36,446 bases of DNA from an uncultured Lachnospiraceae bacterium (lineage in GTDB: Bacteria; Bacillota; Clostridia; Lachnospirales; Lachnospiraceae). The translations under genes and the position numbers were made by a program. Shown here piece by piece: positions 15,836-23,775 of this stretch. Position 1 is the first letter of the stretch. Each line of letters starts with the position of its first letter. The DNA lies in the NCBI GenBank assembly GCA_900539175.1, contig UQAW01000034.1, positions 1-36,446 on the forward strand, in the 5' to 3' direction. The notes beneath the pieces were generated by a model. The model searched no databases. It was not told the DNA's origin and saw nothing but the letters and a program-made list of their open reading frames with translations.

Positions 15836-16937
15836 TCAGTCCTTAAAATAATAATCGCCGCGATAGCCAGCCGCCGCTAATGGTAAGTCCATGCACCAGC
15901 GGGGATTTGCCGCCATGATCTTACAGACATCTTCCGGCGTGTACTTCCCGATGGGTGCTTCAATAATGACTTCGTCATGCACATGGCCCACGATCTCAAA
16001 TCCGGCTTTTTCAAGCCGCCACATCGTTTCCGTCAGGATATCCCTAGCGATTGCCTGTGTGCAGTTACTCACGATACGCAGCTTTCCTGTTCCTCTGTCA
16101 AATACACAAAATCTGTGCCTCGGACCGCAATTCCGGATGTCGTATACTCGTTCTTGAAATCCGGAGGGACGCACAGATATTCTGCCGGCCAGCCGTGATC
16201 CAATCGGTACAGCAAAGTCGTTACCCCGATTCCTGTCAGTTCCGCCAGTGCTGCTACGGTCATTTTTCCATATGGCGTATCGATCACACGATTGGTTCTC
16301 TTGTTTCTGGAATTGATCTTTCTGGTTGTCCATCGGCAGTTTTCCGCACAATAACCCCTGCTGTTGTCTATCCGGTCGATTTCTAATCCGGGATGATATG
16401 AAGAACCCATATCTGCCCAGAAACGCTCGAAACTGTCCTGCCACTCCTGGCACACTGTAATCCCACGCCCGCCGTAATTGTGGTAAGCAGGATGGTTCGG
16501 GTCCAGGCACCGCTGTTTCAACGAATGCCACACCGCCCATGCTGGATGTCTGCTCATCCCATGTGTCTTTTAATGCTCTGAGATCAGGTGCTTTGACATA
16601 CAGCCGCATGACTTTGTTGGATATTTTTTTCTGGTCAGATCGCCCGCCGGAACAATGGTTTCTTTTCCGCATACACATCTGCACAGCCATTGCGTTTTCC
16701 CCTGCTTTGTTGTTCTCTGCCCGTTTCAATACCGTCAGGAAATGAAAGGTCTGCCCTGTTAAATCGTGGAAACGGAAACATCCGCAGGAAGTGGTTTTTC
16801 CATTCCGTAATAAATCCCCGGAAATGACCTTCTGGTTTCCGCATTCGCACTGGCACAGCCAGCGTGTTTTGTGGTGCCTGTCGTTTTCTGCCCTTTCCAA
16901 TACAGTGAGGCGTCCAAACTTCTGCCCAACTAAGTCC
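15836..16937 (-). CDS. DNA polymerase I C-terminal fragment preceded by intein C-half
   Basis: One uninterrupted frame contains, from the C-terminus backwards, the polymerase A motif C (GHVHDEVIIEAP), the extein junction CTQAIARDIL, and the intein C-terminal splicing block (VYDIRNCGPRHRFCV, then IVSN) before Cys+1 at 16063-16061. Upstream the frame starts at ATG 16937 (or GTG 16951) with the first DNA-binding repeat of the homing endonuclease, then passes about 185 codons out of the endonuclease frame without a stop. It is in a different frame from the N-terminal polymerase ORF. If both ORFs are translated, trans-splicing could rebuild the polymerase. The ribosome binding site (GGGAAAAGTG) is weak. 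Otherwise this is a pseudogene fragment. Confidence 0.75.
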
Positions 16938-17171
16938 ATCACTTTTCCCACATTCGCACCATCCTTTCTCCGTCAGGATTTTGTGTCCGGCCGTCATATG
17001 CAGTCCGCTGCCACATCCGGTACTGACAATCACTGTTTCCTGCATTCCTTTGTCAATCAGCCCCTCATGCGGCACCCATTCCACACCATCCCATAGCAGG
17101 TCATCCGGCATAACTTTCTCAATAGCGATAACCCCTCTATACGTTAGAACTTCCATCCCTGCGGCAATACA
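16064..17171 (-). other. Intein in phage DNA polymerase, split by frameshifts
   Basis: Cys1 is encoded at 17171-17169, after the extein ending KIVEN. Block A is CIAAGMEVLTYRG and block B is GLHMTAGHKILTEKGW. The C-terminal block F is VYDIRNCGPRHRFCV and block G ends VSN before Cys+1. The penultimate Ser replaces the commoner His, which is tolerated in some inteins. The insertion length is 1108 nt, that is 369 codons plus one base, so N- and C-halves are in different frames. Joining the exteins gives KIVEN-CTQAIARD, which matches the intact polymerase sequence expected just before motif C. The middle encodes a decayed HNH endonuclease. Confidence 0.93.
16150..16937 (-). pseudogene. Decayed intein homing endonuclease (zinc-repeat plus HNH)
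   Basis: Two DNA-binding repeats start LVGQKFGRLTVLERAEN and LTGQTFHFLTVLKRAEN, each expected to end in CxC...SCGC. An HNH domain follows (HNYGGRGITVCQEW, LEIDRIDNSRGYCAEN). The coding frame is broken four times. An extra A in the AAAA run at 16943-16946 shifts the intein N-half away from this frame. An extra G in the GGGG run (16699-16702) shifts the second repeat. A TAA at 16572-16570 stops the repaired frame just before MSRHPAW. A missing G at about 16148 shifts it out of frame with the intein C-half. Each repair restores the expected family sequence, so these are real lesions relative to an ancestral ORF. The nuclease is almost certainly inactive. Confidence 0.85.
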
Positions 17172-18935
17172 GTTCTCCACAATTTTTCCAGAGTACGTCT
17201 CCTGCCTCTGCCACTTGTTATTTGCCCCTGTCCCGCAGAAAGTCAGGCTCATCCGCCCGAATCGGTTCGGCTGGAGCTTCGGCTGAAGATATGCCAGTTT
17301 CCTGCCCGACGGCAGCACCATCCACAGCGTACCGGAATAATACTGGAAACGGATTCTCTTGATACTGTGTTCTTCATGGGTTTTTACGGTTTCCACCGCT
17401 GCTTTCTCCACATCCCACCAATACTGCACGATCTTCGGGTTTGCCTCCCGCCAGTTCTGGATCAGGTCTGGCAGCTCCGATTCTTTCAGTCCCATATCCA
17501 ACGCACCCATAGAAATCAGCGCACCCACGGAGCCACCATAACCACATGCAAGTTCGGCCACCTTCCCCTTCTGCCGGAGGTCACCATTTACGCCATGTTT
17601 TACTACCGGCACATGGAACATCTGGCTAGCAGACTCACAGTAGATATCTGCCCCCTTTTCAAATGCATCCAGCCGCCACTGTTCGTCCGCTTCCCATGCA
17701 AGCACTCTGGCTTCAATCGCTGAGAAGTCCGCAACAATAAACTCACAGCCTTCTTTTGGAACCAGCATAGTGCGGATCAACTGAGACAGCACATCCGGTG
17801 TATTGCCGTAGAGCATCTCAACCGCTTCAAAACATCCCATCTTCACAAGTTCCCTCGCTTCATCCAGTGTGGAAATGTGGTTCTGGGGAAGATTTTGCAA
17901 TTGGATTCCCCTTCCTGAAAATCGCCCCGTGCGATTGGCGCCGTAGAATTGGAACAATCCCTTAACCCTGCCATCCTGATTGACGTACCGCTCCGCCGCC
18001 TGGTATTTCTTCACAGAACTTTTCGCCATCTGTAACCGGAGTTTCAGCATATCCAACGCCTCCTGATCACATCCGTTCTTATCCAGTTCTGCGATCATTG
18101 CCGCCACATCCTTTTTGCCAAGACTCTCCATCGGGATTCCTTTTTCCTCCAGCCACTGTTTTAGCTGGCTGACGCTGTTCGGGTTCTCAAGACCAGTCAG
18201 TTCATAGGCTTTTTTTGTCATCTCATCCGACAGCATGAGGTCACAGGCAATCGCCTGCTCCACCAGTACCGTGTCGATCCTGACACCGCGGTCATTGATG
18301 CGCTGATCCATGTGATAATAGTTCCATTCAGCCTCCGGCATCGGGAATGCCTCTAACCGTTTGCGGATATCCCGTTCAGTACGGACATCCTGCAAACAGT
18401 AATCCTTAAATTTCCGCCACCCTTCCGGATCATGCTGCGGAAGGTTCCGTGTGCGCCCTCCATTTGATTTTGTGGGCTTACACGGCATAGAAAAATATTT
18501 GATCAAGTTCTCCCCCGCCCGGTCTTTCTGCTCCCCGGTCTTTAACACCAGGGCCGCATTCCTCAGTGCAAGCGGGAGGGAAAGGGATGCCGCGTGTATC
18601 ATGGAACACTGCCAGCTGTCCGGGGAGAGCACCCGCCCCAGGTAATGTCCGATGCAGGTACGCTCAAACTGTGCGTTCCATGCCGCTTTGATAATGCCGG
18701 GATCGTCAATGGCATCCCATATCTCCTGCGGCACACTTTCCCCGCAGGCCATATCCACAATCCGCACTTCATCCTCGTCAAAGGCGTATGCCAGCAGCAG
18801 GATTTCAAAATCATCCGCCTCCACATACCGGTACACGCCGCACTTGGAAAGGTCTGCACTGCTGTAGGTCTCCAGGTCAATGGAAAGCACCTGCGGACTG
18901 TCCGGCGACCTGCTGTCTGTATAAATCTCATTCAT
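16635..18935 (-). CDS. Family A DNA polymerase N-terminal part ending in intein N-half
   Basis: The replicative-type phage polymerase. An N-terminal 3'-5' exonuclease has SIDLETYSS (DxE) near residue 20 and continues through YCLQDVRTE; the polymerase part has the fingers sequence YGANRTGRFSG, motif A VADFSAIEARVLAW and motif B RQKGKVAELACGYGG. The ORF then reads GKIVEN into the intein Cys1 at 17171 and ends at a stop at 16635; the last about 105 codons after TEKGWCECG are out of frame with the endonuclease they overlap. Motif C lies in the separate ORF at 15836. Start ATG 18935 has GGGGTG 6-9 nt upstream; a GTG and an ATG just before it are alternatives. Confidence 0.9.
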   Translation of the reverse strand: MNEIYTDSRSPDSPQVLSIDLETYSSADLSKCGVYRYVEADDFEILLLAYAFDEDEVRIVDMACGESVPQEIWDAIDDPGIIKAAWNAQFERTCIGHYLGRVLSPDSWQCSMIHAASLSLPLALRNAALVLKTGEQKDRAGENLIKYFSMPCKPTKSNGGRTRNLPQHDPEGWRKFKDYCLQDVRTERDIRKRLEAFPMPEAEWNYYHMDQRINDRGVRIDTVLVEQAIACDLMLSDEMTKKAYELTGLENPNSVSQLKQWLEEKGIPMESLGKKDVAAMIAELDKNGCDQEALDMLKLRLQMAKSSVKKYQAAERYVNQDGRVKGLFQFYGANRTGRFSGRGIQLQNLPQNHISTLDEARELVKMGCFEAVEMLYGNTPDVLSQLIRTMLVPKEGCEFIVADFSAIEARVLAWEADEQWRLDAFEKGADIYCESASQMFHVPVVKHGVNGDLRQKGKVAELACGYGGSVGALISMGALDMGLKESELPDLIQNWREANPKIVQYWWDVEKAAVETVKTHEEHSIKRIRFQYYSGTLWMVLPSGRKLAYLQPKLQPNRFGRMSLTFCGTGANNKWQRQETYSGKIVENCIAAGMEVLTYRGVIAIEKVMPDDLLWDGVEWVPHEGLIDKGMQETVIVSTGCGSGLHMTAGHKILTEKGWCECGKSDGLSWAEVWTPHCIGKGRKRQAPQNTLAVPVRMRKPEGHFRGFITEWKNHFLRMFPFPRFNRADLSFPDGIETGREQQSRGKRNGCADVYAEKKPLFRRAI

Positions 18936-18952
18936 GTTCATCACCCCATGTA

Positions 18953-18997
18953 ATGGGAATTCCGGGAGAAGGCATCCGCCTCCTTCCCGGCTCCCAT
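18953..18997. promoter_or_regulatory. Long hairpin between the ssb-like and polymerase genes
   Basis: AATGGGA...TCCCATT encloses an inner stem CCGGGA-AAGGC/GCCT-CTTCCCGG with a four-base loop, giving a nearly continuous long stem. It fills the short gap between the ssDNA-binding protein gene and the polymerase start and ends about 18 nt before the start codon. It could tune polymerase expression or protect the mRNA end. The T-rich side is on the plus strand, so it is not a minus-strand terminator. Confidence 0.65.
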
Positions 18998-19017
18998 TAT
19001 TTTGTTGCTGTGTTACT

Positions 19018-19593
19018 TTATTTCAGGAAATCCGGCATATCTTCGCCCAGAACCTCTTCCTCTTCCGTTTCCAATGCATCAAATTCACTTTCCGCAGATG
19101 CCCTGCCGGACAGACGTTCCCCGTCTTTCACGAACTGGATATTGGAAAGGCCGGCAGCCACACCGCGGTTGCCATTGGCATTGAACGGATAGAAATTCAC
19201 GCTGACGTTGCAGTAGCACCCGGAATAAACCAGCATCGGATCTGTCACAGGCTGTACCCTGCGGTCAACAATACCCGGCGCATCTTTCGATGTGGCATTG
19301 ACGAACATGCAGTCTTGATAGGTCTCATCATCCGGACGGTCGATATCGCCGTCACGCAGGGGCAGTTTCAGGTTCGGCGGGATTTTTCCGCTCCACTTGC
19401 GTGTCTTGCCATCCTCTTTTGCCGCCTCCACTGCTTTCTGGATACGAGCCAGGGTTTTCTTGTCACTCTTTGGAATGACACAGGAAACAGAATATTTCTC
19501 ATCACCGCCATTGATCGCCTTCGGCTGCCAGATGTTTGCAAAGGAAATCCGGCAGGGAATGATCACTTTCGTAGGGTTTGTATTAGTTGCCAT
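19018..19593 (-). CDS. Enc34-type (DUF2815) ssDNA-binding protein
   Basis: A 191-residue DUF2815 protein; the family is related to the phage Enc34 single-stranded DNA-binding protein with an OB fold. Landmarks are KVIIPCRISFANIWQP, YSVSCVIPKSDKKT and YCNVSVNFYPFNANGNRGVA. As in many ssDNA-binding proteins the C-terminus is very acidic (LETEEEEVLGEDMPDFLK) and should recruit replication partners. ATG 19593 follows AGGAGG by 9 nt. It lies directly before the DNA polymerase, as in related phage replication modules. Confidence 0.88.
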   Translation of the reverse strand: MATNTNPTKVIIPCRISFANIWQPKAINGGDEKYSVSCVIPKSDKKTLARIQKAVEAAKEDGKTRKWSGKIPPNLKLPLRDGDIDRPDDETYQDCMFVNATSKDAPGIVDRRVQPVTDPMLVYSGCYCNVSVNFYPFNANGNRGVAAGLSNIQFVKDGERLSGRASAESEFDALETEEEEVLGEDMPDFLK

Positions 19594-19606
19594 AGTCGTT
19601 GTCCTC

Positions 19607-20092
19607 CTATATTTCATTTAGCTTGGCATATTCGCCAAATATTTCTTTTGCCGCCACATTATAAGCAAGGGCTGCTTCTTCCTCTGTATCATAAAGACCT
19701 AGATATATTCTTCTGCCACAATGGGTAATGTTACTTCTCCACTTTCCACGGTCATTTCTCCATGTGACGCCTTTATATTTTGAGGGATTAACCCCGACTT
19801 GTACTGGTGAGCGTCTTTTTCGGTTAAAACAATTCTGCTGTACAGTCACGTATCGAAGATTACATTTCCGGTTATCCAATTTATTTCCGTTAATGTGGTC
19901 TATCACAAAACCATCTGGTGCTTTACCAATGACAGCTTGGTGCATCTTTTCAATTATAAGTTTTCCGTTATTGTGATAGCCTCTTGCGGCATACCCATCT
20001 CCGTGATAGCACCAACTATATTGATTTAACTTTTCATAATCTTCGTCATCTACAAAAACTATTTGATTTTTGGTAATAGGAATCTCTTTCAT
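19607..20092 (-). CDS. HNH-AP2 homing endonuclease
   Basis: A 161-residue protein with an HNH nuclease core (FVIDHINGNKLDNRKCNLRY) and a C-terminal AP2 DNA-binding domain (YKGVTWRNDRGKWRSNI, YLGLYDTEEEAALAYNVAAK). This pairing is a classic mobile HNH homing endonuclease. ATG 20092 has AGGTG upstream, lying across the end of the DUF2800 gene, and the gene ends 13 nt before the ssb-like start. It is inserted cleanly between two genes that are normally adjacent. It seems intact, unlike the intein-borne endonuclease. Confidence 0.92.
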   Translation of the reverse strand: MKEIPITKNQIVFVDDEDYEKLNQYSWCYHGDGYAARGYHNNGKLIIEKMHQAVIGKAPDGFVIDHINGNKLDNRKCNLRYVTVQQNCFNRKRRSPVQVGVNPSKYKGVTWRNDRGKWRSNITHCGRRIYLGLYDTEEEAALAYNVAAKEIFGEYAKLNEI

Positions 20093-20100
20093 CCCACACC

Positions 20101-21327
20101 TCAATCCAGCACTTCAAATTCATCTTCGGCAGTCCCGTTTAAATCCACTGCCGGACGAGGGTCTGTTTCCGGCACCAGCGCCAGCTTACCGGGCGGCTTG
20201 ACCACAAACTCACCCAGTATCTGTGCAAACCGTTTTTTGCCCATCATCTTCTCAAATTCCGTAAGCGAAATAAGCTCCTGCTTATACACATCCGTGAAAC
20301 CTTCCTTCGCTGCGGCATCCACTACTGCCTTTGTGTCTGTAAACTGCCGCTTGCTCCTGCCCTCCACTACCTTATAGCCGGACCAGACAACACCGTGGTT
20401 GATCGCCTCGTTGGAAACATAAGCAAATACGGCGGTGATCCACTCGGAGATGCGGTTCAGTGTCGGAAGAATGGATTCAATCTCCTGTTGGGAGATCAAT
20501 GCCGGAGACTTGAAGGTGGGGGCTTCTGTGTCCGGGCTGTAAGGTGCCGTGGCATCGGTCAGTTCCATCTCATCTGCCAACGCTCCACGATCCAGGTCAA
20601 GAAATTCCTCTCTCGCCAGTGCCAGGGCTTCCTCTGCCCTTGCGCGGCACATAGCTTTTGCCCGACAGAACCTGCACCAGTCACCTGGTTGCTGCTCTCC
20701 TTTTCCCTCAAATGCCATCTTTGCCACCGGCCGGATGCTCTCAGCCCAATCCAGAAGTTCCTGTTTCGTACAGGTAAACGTACTGATATTCTCAAGCCGC
20801 GGCTGGATGATAGTCATGGAAACAGTCTGGATGTCAAACAGATAGTCATAGGCATACAGTGCGCCAAGTGCATACAGCATCATCTGTGTGTTGTGGTCTG
20901 CATCAACGAACACGCCGGAACCCGTCTTGAAATCACAGACATGGAGCAGACCGGGAGCCAGGATCACCATATCCCCGGTACCAAAACCGCTCGGTGCTAT
21001 ATGGCTGTAATCCAGTTTTTCTTCCACCAGTGCCAGCACAGAAAGTCCCTGTGCCTTCAGCTCCTCAATCGTGGAGATCACAAACTCCGCATAAATGTCT
21101 GTGATATTTTCAATCTCCTCGGTCAGATACTCTGACTGCGGACGTTTCATCCGCCGGTGCAGATACTTCTTTACCTTGTACTCACACAGTTCATGCGCCC
21201 ACGTCCCTTCCTCTGCATAAGAGGAACTCTCATTCGGGAAGTTCTCCTCCAGCCTTGCGGATGGCGGGCAGTTCAGCCAACGCTTGGAACTGGATGCGGA
21301 TAATAATGCGTGTACTCCCATAGGCAT
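20101..21327 (-). CDS. DUF2800 PD-(D/E)XK nuclease-like phage protein
   Basis: A 408-residue protein of the DUF2800 family, related to Cas4/RecB-type PD-(D/E)XK nucleases. It starts with HALLSASSSKRWLNCPPSAR, then EEGTWAHELCE (conserved His/Glu), GTGDMVIL (metal Asp), VCDFKTGSGV (the DxK core) and a cysteine cluster WCRFCRAKAMCRAR that could hold an iron-sulfur cluster. It probably processes DNA ends in replication or recombination with the ssb-like protein. The start could be ATG 21327 or 21321; the ribosome binding site is weak. Confidence 0.88.
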   Translation of the reverse strand: MPMGVHALLSASSSKRWLNCPPSARLEENFPNESSSYAEEGTWAHELCEYKVKKYLHRRMKRPQSEYLTEEIENITDIYAEFVISTIEELKAQGLSVLALVEEKLDYSHIAPSGFGTGDMVILAPGLLHVCDFKTGSGVFVDADHNTQMMLYALGALYAYDYLFDIQTVSMTIIQPRLENISTFTCTKQELLDWAESIRPVAKMAFEGKGEQQPGDWCRFCRAKAMCRARAEEALALAREEFLDLDRGALADEMELTDATAPYSPDTEAPTFKSPALISQQEIESILPTLNRISEWITAVFAYVSNEAINHGVVWSGYKVVEGRSKRQFTDTKAVVDAAAKEGFTDVYKQELISLTEFEKMMGKKRFAQILGEFVVKPPGKLALVPETDPRPAVDLNGTAEDEFEVLD

Positions 21328-21333
21328 CCACTA

Positions 21334-21831
21334 TCACAGCTGTGCGAGGTCGTTTAAGAACGCCTCCCGCCTATCTTCTGGAAGTTCACTGATTGCGCCG
21401 CAGCCATAGGAAGTAAGCAATGCCTTTATCTTCGGGCTGTTCTTCCGGTTCGTAGTGATCTTCTGTGCTGCAACTTTTAAAAGGTCATCCACGGTAATTG
21501 CGGCTGGTGCTTTCTTTCCATTTTCTTCCTCCCATGGCGGCGCATCTTCTGAGTTGACGCTGTCTGCTGTATCTACGCTCTTTGATTCCGCTTCGGTAGA
21601 TGCTTCATTCTTCCCGGCCGATTTTTCATCCCGGTATTCCTCAGAAATCTGCTGACCGTTCCCGATCTGCTCTGCCAGCCCTTCCATCTGCCGCATCTGC
21701 TCTGCCATTCCGTCAAACATGATGGAGAACCCCTGAAAGATGGTAGTCATGCCTTTTATGATCTTCTCCGGGCTGACTGCCGGAAGCAGAGCGCTGACTG
21801 CTGCCTTTCCTTTACTTTCGGTCTTTGCCAT
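21334..21831 (-). CDS. Phage hypothetical protein upstream of DUF2800
   Basis: A 165-residue protein with a helical N-terminal part containing a Met/Gln-rich stretch (MFDGMAEQMRQMEGLAEQIG), an acidic low-complexity middle, and a C-terminal helical domain (ITVDDLLKVAAQKI, then NSPKIKALLTSYGCGAISEL). The tail resembles small domains seen next to DUF2800 in other clostridial phages. ATG 21831 follows AGGAGG and overlaps the end of the upstream gene by 20 nt. Function unknown. Confidence 0.7.
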   Translation of the reverse strand: MAKTESKGKAAVSALLPAVSPEKIIKGMTTIFQGFSIMFDGMAEQMRQMEGLAEQIGNGQQISEEYRDEKSAGKNEASTEAESKSVDTADSVNSEDAPPWEEENGKKAPAAITVDDLLKVAAQKITTNRKNSPKIKALLTSYGCGAISELPEDRREAFLNDLAQL

Positions 21832-22333
21832 GGCCTAACCCTCCTGTTTCAGATTTCTTTCCCGGACGCATTCCCTCTGGCAGCATGGACTCCATAATAC
21901 CCATGAGGATAGCCCCGCCCAGAAGCTGCCCTAACATCTCCGGAAACTCGTTTTCCAGGAAATCAGATGCGCTGCCTTCCGGCTTATGGCTCTCCTGTGC
22001 CGTATGCTCCTCCTGTGTCTCACTATCAGTCTCCTGCGGATCATCCTCTGTGGTTTCTCCTTCCACAACCTCAACAACGCCCATCTTCTCCAGGATGCGT
22101 TCTTCTGCCGCCAACACCTTTTTCACGATGCTCATCTCAATGCCGGTCTTCCCGGCAAGCTCCGCCGCCAGCTCATCCAGATCGATTTCCACTTCCTCAC
22201 CCTGGCAGCCACAGCAGCATGGTGTATCTTCCTTTTCAAAATGATTCGTGGTCTCCATATGCTCGTCCAAATGGATGTGCAGATTTCTCACTCTCAAAAT
22301 GACTGCTTCTTTTTTCATATCCTTTTTACTCAT
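21812..22333 (-). CDS. Phage hypothetical acidic protein with CCCGC motif
   Basis: A 173-residue protein. A His-rich N-terminal segment (LHIHLDEHMETTNHF) and the motif CCCGC at about residue 40 suggest metal binding. An acidic helical middle part (EIDLDELAAELAGKT) and a disordered Glu/Thr-rich stretch follow, then a short hydrophobic helix (LLGGAILMGIMESMLP). I chose ATG 22333 with AGGA 9 nt upstream; the open frame extends further but overlaps the upstream gene. It is in the early operon. Function unknown. Confidence 0.65.
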   Translation of the reverse strand: MSKKDMKKEAVILRVRNLHIHLDEHMETTNHFEKEDTPCCCGCQGEEVEIDLDELAAELAGKTGIEMSIVKKVLAAEERILEKMGVVEVVEGETTEDDPQETDSETQEEHTAQESHKPEGSASDFLENEFPEMLGQLLGGAILMGIMESMLPEGMRPGKKSETGGLGHGKDRK

Positions 22334-22808
22334 GGTTCGTGTCCTCACTTTCTTCCTGATCTCGGCTGCCCTGCTCCCGGCAGCCCTCCGTGTGTTCTTC
22401 CTGTCTCTGTTTCCACGCATTCACGATGCACTCGATCAGCCTGCACGGTTCCGGCAGGCACTGTACCGGGATGCCAAGTTCCCTGGCATAACTGATCTCC
22501 TGGCTCATGCCGTCAGAAATCCGCTCACCGAATACCCACAGTTCATCTGAAACTGCCAGCCACCGCATCCCAAGCGCTATACCTTCCTCCCGTTCCTTTT
22601 CATCACCATCCTCAAGGAACTGAGTGAAATACAGATGCGGTGCAAGAGGCAGATACCCCAGTTTCACTAATATCCGGCAGGCCAGCTTTGCCCTTTTTAC
22701 GTTCTCTTTCATTTCCCACTCCCGCTCCGCTTCTGAAAGGGAAGTAGCCTTATATGGGGAACAAACGTAAATGGTCTTTGCCGTGCTTTCCGTAACCTTA
22801 ACTCCCAT
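22326..22808 (-). CDS. DUF4406 nucleoside 2-deoxyribosyltransferase-like protein
   Basis: A 160-residue protein with the DUF4406 pattern: TIYVCSPYKA at the start, NVKRAKLACRILVKLGYLPLAPHLYF, MRWLAVSDELWVFG and GMSQEISYARELGIPV. This is the Rossmann-like fold of nucleoside 2-deoxyribosyltransferases and LOG-type enzymes, often carried by phages and suspected of nucleotide or NAD-related chemistry. The charged C-terminal tail is disordered. ATG 22808 has AGGAGG 6 nt upstream. It overlaps both neighbours by a few bases. Confidence 0.82.
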   Translation of the reverse strand: MGVKVTESTAKTIYVCSPYKATSLSEAEREWEMKENVKRAKLACRILVKLGYLPLAPHLYFTQFLEDGDEKEREEGIALGMRWLAVSDELWVFGERISDGMSQEISYARELGIPVQCLPEPCRLIECIVNAWKQRQEEHTEGCREQGSRDQEESEDTNHE

Positions 22809-23013
22809 CTGTGTCCTCCTCTGCAGGCGCTTCCACGGGATGGAATGAAACACTGTCCACACACCCACTGGGCATGATGATCAGCACACGGTTCTCCCTG
22901 CCAAAGAGCGCATCCAGAACCCGGTTACGGATTCCCCTTTTGTGTACGTCACAGATGGGCCTGCCCATATCTCTGGTGCCGATGTCCATTGTGAATCTCT
23001 TTGCTGCATCCAT
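22798..23013 (-). CDS. Small phage protein, unknown
   Basis: A 71-residue protein (MDAAKRFTMDIGTRDMGRP to the end) starting at ATG 23013, 8 nt after GGAGG. It ends 11 nt inside the DUF4406 gene, so translation is coupled. No domain is recognised. In the 112 bases upstream a hairpin AACCCCTT/AAGGGGTT follows the sigma-like gene and may act as a weak attenuator. Confidence 0.65.
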   Translation of the reverse strand: MDAAKRFTMDIGTRDMGRPICDVHKRGIRNRVLDALFGRENRVLIIMPSGCVDSVSFHPVEAPAEEDTDGS

Positions 23014-23125
23014 TGACTTATCCTCCTTCCGGTCAAATCTGTTTCCGGCGGCTGTGCCTCCGGGAAGGAGTTTTCTATGAACCCCTTCACCTGTTGTCGT
23101 GGGAGAAGGGGTTTGTCAGGGTACT

Positions 23126-23773
23126 TCAAAAATTTTTTGATATTTTTTTCATCTTCTTTATTGCGGCTTTCAAATTTTCGTTTACAGACTGTTTTGCTAT
23201 CCCTAGCTTGTCCGCAATCTGCTGCTGTGTAAGTCCATCGAAAAAGTATGCCGTGATAACTTCACGCTGCCGCTCCGTCAGACAATCTAACAGTTCAGAC
23301 AGCATGTCCCTCTGAATGATCGCATCCAACACATCCGGTGCTTCCTCTTCCACCCGGATATGTTCCCAATCCTCCACATACTGCCTGCTACCCTTACGGT
23401 CACCTTTCCGGTTCATAAGATTCGCCTCGATCTGCTCCTCTCCTTTTAGGGCCACCACCACGCTCCAGTCCTCTCCATCCAGGAGAAGTCTGCTCTCTGT
23501 AGGCAGATCATCCTCCCCGTCATGGAACCGGTATGTATACTCACCGCACTCGCAAATACTGACCACGGTGGTGCCGCTGCCGTTGGAGTAGACAGCATAA
23601 CCACCCGGATACACGCTCAGGCTCCCGTCCGGCCCGATCTCCCGGACCGCCACAGGTTCTTCTCCGGATTCCCTTAACTGCCTTGCAGTCGGAGTCTTAT
23701 GCCCTGTACCATTTCCAACCATCTCCCGTAACTGCCGGAATGTAAGCCCGGACTTTTCTTTTTTTCTTTCCAT
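23126..23773 (-). CDS. Phage sigma-70 region-4-like regulator with large N-terminal domain
   Basis: A 215-residue protein. The C-terminal 65 residues are sigma region 4: LSELLDCLTERQREVITAYF, then GLTQQQIADKLGIAKQSVNE. The N-terminal 150 residues hold a beta-rich part (VYPGGYAVYSNGSGTTVVSI with CECGEYTYRF) and a segment like DUF6329/Asp23-poor leader proteins that I do not recognise. ATG 23773 has GGAAAGGA upstream, partly buried in a hairpin. It is the first gene of the phage early operon, after a terminator, and is the natural candidate to control it. Confidence 0.8.
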   Translation of the reverse strand: MERKKEKSGLTFRQLREMVGNGTGHKTPTARQLRESGEEPVAVREIGPDGSLSVYPGGYAVYSNGSGTTVVSICECGEYTYRFHDGEDDLPTESRLLLDGEDWSVVVALKGEEQIEANLMNRKGDRKGSRQYVEDWEHIRVEEEAPDVLDAIIQRDMLSELLDCLTERQREVITAYFFDGLTQQQIADKLGIAKQSVNENLKAAIKKMKKISKNF

Positions 23774-23775
23774 GT

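Noticed and set aside
16695..16702. Programmed -1 or +1 frameshift at the GGGGAAAA run
   Set aside because: One slip would not rescue the gene: two more shifts and a TAA follow. Mutation of the endonuclease is the simpler explanation, although a slippery heptamer is present.
16064..17171. Group I or II intron in the polymerase gene
   Set aside because: The ends encode protein-splicing motifs with Cys1, Asn and Cys+1 in place, and no intron core structure is apparent.
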